NCBI GenBank assembly: GCA_026991065.1 | Contig: JALXCG010000114.1 | Span: 1 to 8,217 of the forward strand | Direction: 5' to 3' | Source of the DNA: JALXCG01 sp026991065 [NCBI: Gemmatimonadota bacterium] | GTDB lineage: Bacteria > GCA-2686955 | DNA: 8,217 nt | Shown here: in pieces, positions 6,837-8,217 of the stretch | Layout of the letters: the number at the start of each line of letters is the position of its first letter | Position numbering within the stretch: the first letter of the stretch is position 1 | Translations under genes and position numbers: made by a program | The notes under the pieces: model-generated | Database searches by the model: none | What the model was told of the DNA's origin: nothing | What the model saw: only the letters and a program-made list of their open reading frames with translations

Positions 6837-6872
6837 CTCCAGGGATAGAATTGGTCGTGTAGCTTCCTGGAG
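6837..6872 (+). promoter_or_regulatory. Inverted repeat enclosing the Shine-Dalgarno of the protease gene
   Basis: CTCCAGGGA (6837-6845) pairs with TTCCTGGAG (6864-6872): 9 bp with one G-U wobble and an 18-nt loop. The last four bases of the 3' arm, GGAG at 6869-6872, are the ribosome binding site for the ATG at 6881 (8-nt spacing). In RNA carrying both arms the site would be hidden. As DNA, the dyad flanks the candidate -10 and could instead be an operator. The pairing is visible in the sequence; regulation is inferred. Confidence 0.45.
6846..6851 (+). promoter_or_regulatory. Candidate -10 element for the protease gene
   Basis: TAGAAT matches TATAAT at 5 of 6 positions and lies 29 nt before the start codon. 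No good -35 hexamer is present at normal spacing. A transcript starting near 6858 would lack the 5' arm of the inverted repeat and so leave the ribosome binding site free. The need for a promoter here follows from the terminator just upstream. Confidence 0.3.
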
Positions 6873-6880
6873 ATCCGCTC

Positions 6881-8217
6881 ATGCTGTGCACAAATGGATG
6901 GTCATTCCGCTCCCGCATCTCTCTCGTCGCCATGCTTGGGTGTCTGCCTTTCACGCTCGGGGGACCGATCGCCGGCGCAATGTCCCTTCACGCGATCAAT
7001 GCGCCACGCCCGCCACAGCGCATCCATCCCGACGATCTCAACCACAACCGCATCGATGATGAGTTGGAGGAGTTGGTCGACAACGGGGAAGAACCGCCGT
7101 TTGAGTTTTTTGTCGAGTTTGATCGCACACTCTGGGAGACGTACCGCGCGGATATCAAAGCCCAAGTGCAGGCGGTCTGCGACAATCTTGGCAACGGCAC
7201 GGTGGCCGACGACTACTACCTGTTTCCCGGCCTCCTGATTGGTGAGGCCGAGCTTCAGGCCCCGCTCTGGGAGGCGGGCGAGTACCTCGATCCGTTGATT
7301 TACGCGCTTTTCAACGATATGGAGGTGGCGCCGCAGATGCTTCATGCCCTCCACTGGTTCTATCCCGCGGGAGATGGCGTTCCCGATTACTTGACCGCGG
7401 ATCGGATCTGCCCCCAAGTCTGGGAGCCACAGTATCTGCCGGACACCACCGCCTTCCAGCCCAGCGGGTATCAGACTCTGATCGCGGTACTCGACACCGG
7501 GGTCGACTCGGAGGGGATCGATGCCGAATTTGTCGCCGGCGGCTACGATGTGATCAGCGGCAACGAGGGAGACCCGTCAGACCTCTCCGCCGGCGTTCTG
7601 GATCACGGCACACAGGTCGCCTACGTCGCCCAGGGGTGGGGCCGCAGCGCCAGCAACGAGTACGGCGCCGCGCCGATGGCCGCCCTCTTGGATGTCCGCA
7701 TTGTCGACCCGACCACCTCCGATTTCTCCACCTCAAGCGCGGAGATTGCCAAAGCGCTGGATTGGGTGCACAACAACCGCAATCGTACGTTTTATGTCCC
7801 GTTCAGCGGTGCCGTACTCCTCCAGGGCATTGACGCGGTCAATATCTCGTTCGCCGACGGCGGTCCGAGCGCGCACCGCTTTGTTCCCGGAGGTGGTGGC
7901 TCCGGCGACTGCGACAACTTCGTTCCGGCCAGCGGCCAGGGCCCACTCTCGCTGGCCGTGGACGCCATGGTGCACTACGACAACATTCCGGTGGTGGTCG
8001 CGGCGGGCAACTGCGGCGAACCGCCCCTGGCGGGTTTCGGCGAACTGGCGGCGGCGCACAAGGGAATCACGGTCGGCGCCTATGCGGTGGGCCGCCCCGA
8101 TGACCGTGGCGACGACCAGGTCTATTCCTGGTCGAACCATGATTACGATCCGCCGCGCTCGCAGAAGCCCGACCTGGTCACGCCCGGCGATGCTTTTGGC
8201 CTGCAGGGCACCTCTCT
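6881..8217 (+). CDS. S8 subtilisin-like serine protease, exported, 3' end outside the window
   Basis: The first 445 complete codons of a secreted subtilase are present, with no stop before the window edge. Residues 1 to about 33 look like a signal peptide (basic FRSRIS, then LVAMLGCLPFTLGG and AGA). About 35-170 is a divergent N-terminal region that may be an I9-like propeptide (EFFVEFDRTL, YYLFPGLLIGEA). The catalytic domain follows: Asp205 in IAVLDTGVD, His242 in DHGTQVA, oxyanion Asn377 in VVVAAGNCG and Ser445 in LQGTS, whose codon (8213-8215) is the last complete one. The Asp-His and Asn-Ser distances (37 and 68 residues) are close to those of subtilisin; His-Asn is 135 residues, about 44 longer, indicating an insertion around the substrate-binding strand (NISFADGGP, 321-329). 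Cys344 and Cys378, and Cys100 and Cys177, could form disulfides. ATG 6881 has GGAG 8 nt upstream; ATG 6932 is an alternative. It is transcribed separately from the operon. C-terminal domains cannot be seen. Confidence 0.9.
   Translation, partial: MLCTNGWSFRSRISLVAMLGCLPFTLGGPIAGAMSLHAINAPRPPQRIHPDDLNHNRIDDELEELVDNGEEPPFEFFVEFDRTLWETYRADIKAQVQAVCDNLGNGTVADDYYLFPGLLIGEAELQAPLWEAGEYLDPLIYALFNDMEVAPQMLHALHWFYPAGDGVPDYLTADRICPQVWEPQYLPDTTAFQPSGYQTLIAVLDTGVDSEGIDAEFVAGGYDVISGNEGDPSDLSAGVLDHGTQVAYVAQGWGRSASNEYGAAPMAALLDVRIVDPTTSDFSTSSAEIAKALDWVHNNRNRTFYVPFSGAVLLQGIDAVNISFADGGPSAHRFVPGGGGSGDCDNFVPASGQGPLSLAVDAMVHYDNIPVVVAAGNCGEPPLAGFGELAAAHKGITVGAYAVGRPDDRGDDQVYSWSNHDYDPPRSQKPDLVTPGDAFGLQGTS

Noticed and set aside
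6902-7417. Minus-strand frame of 171 codons and a + frame of 114 codons (6894-7238) near the start of the protease
   Set aside because: The frame from 6881 carries a signal peptide, an RBS and leads directly into the Asp/His/Asn/Ser subtilase motifs, so the others are out-of-frame shadows.

Overview
The window is GC-rich and reads almost entirely on the + strand. It encodes a run of secreted and outer-membrane proteins, so the host is a Gram-negative (diderm) bacterium. Three things point to the FCB superphylum or a high-GC candidate phylum near it (the Eisenbacteria/Krumholzibacteria/Latescibacteria type): PorV/FadL-like barrels with an 'NPAG' signature, a helix-hairpin-helix protein fused to an outer-membrane barrel, and a FlgD-like Ig domain at the C-terminus of a secreted protein. 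The placement is inferred from gene content; no taxonomic marker gene is present.

Layout. Positions 1-218 hold no gene I can defend; they contain a weak extended -10 candidate and a GC-rich leader hairpin. A tight four-gene block follows: (1) 219-1904, a secreted protein with an internally duplicated OB-fold region and a FlgD-like C-terminal domain; (2) 1897-2805, a PorV/PorQ-like barrel starting at TTG inside the end of gene 1; (3) 2847 (or 2805)-5351, two ComEA-like HhH regions followed by a large outer-membrane barrel; (4) 5345-6733, an OmpP1/FadL-like barrel. Genes 1/2 and 3/4 overlap, and gene 2's stop overlaps a possible start of gene 3, so this is very probably one operon. It ends in a 13-bp stem plus T-run terminator at 6762-6800.

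A separate unit follows: a signal-peptide-bearing S8 (subtilisin-like) protease beginning at 6881 and running off the window. Asp, His, oxyanion Asn and catalytic Ser are all visible, the Ser codon being the last complete codon (8213-8215). Its leader has a 9-bp inverted repeat whose 3' arm contains the Shine-Dalgarno sequence.

How the genes may work together (inference): genes 1-4 look like one envelope module, with an exported OB-fold protein, two smaller barrels of the 'NPAG' type and a large barrel carrying periplasmic HhH domains. OB-fold and HhH domains both occur in nucleic-acid-binding proteins, so handling DNA at the outer membrane is a hypothesis. However, all four HhH hairpins lack the second Gly of the canonical GhG motif, so a structural or protein-binding role is equally open. 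The long minus-strand open frames mirror the real genes and are codon-bias artefacts.
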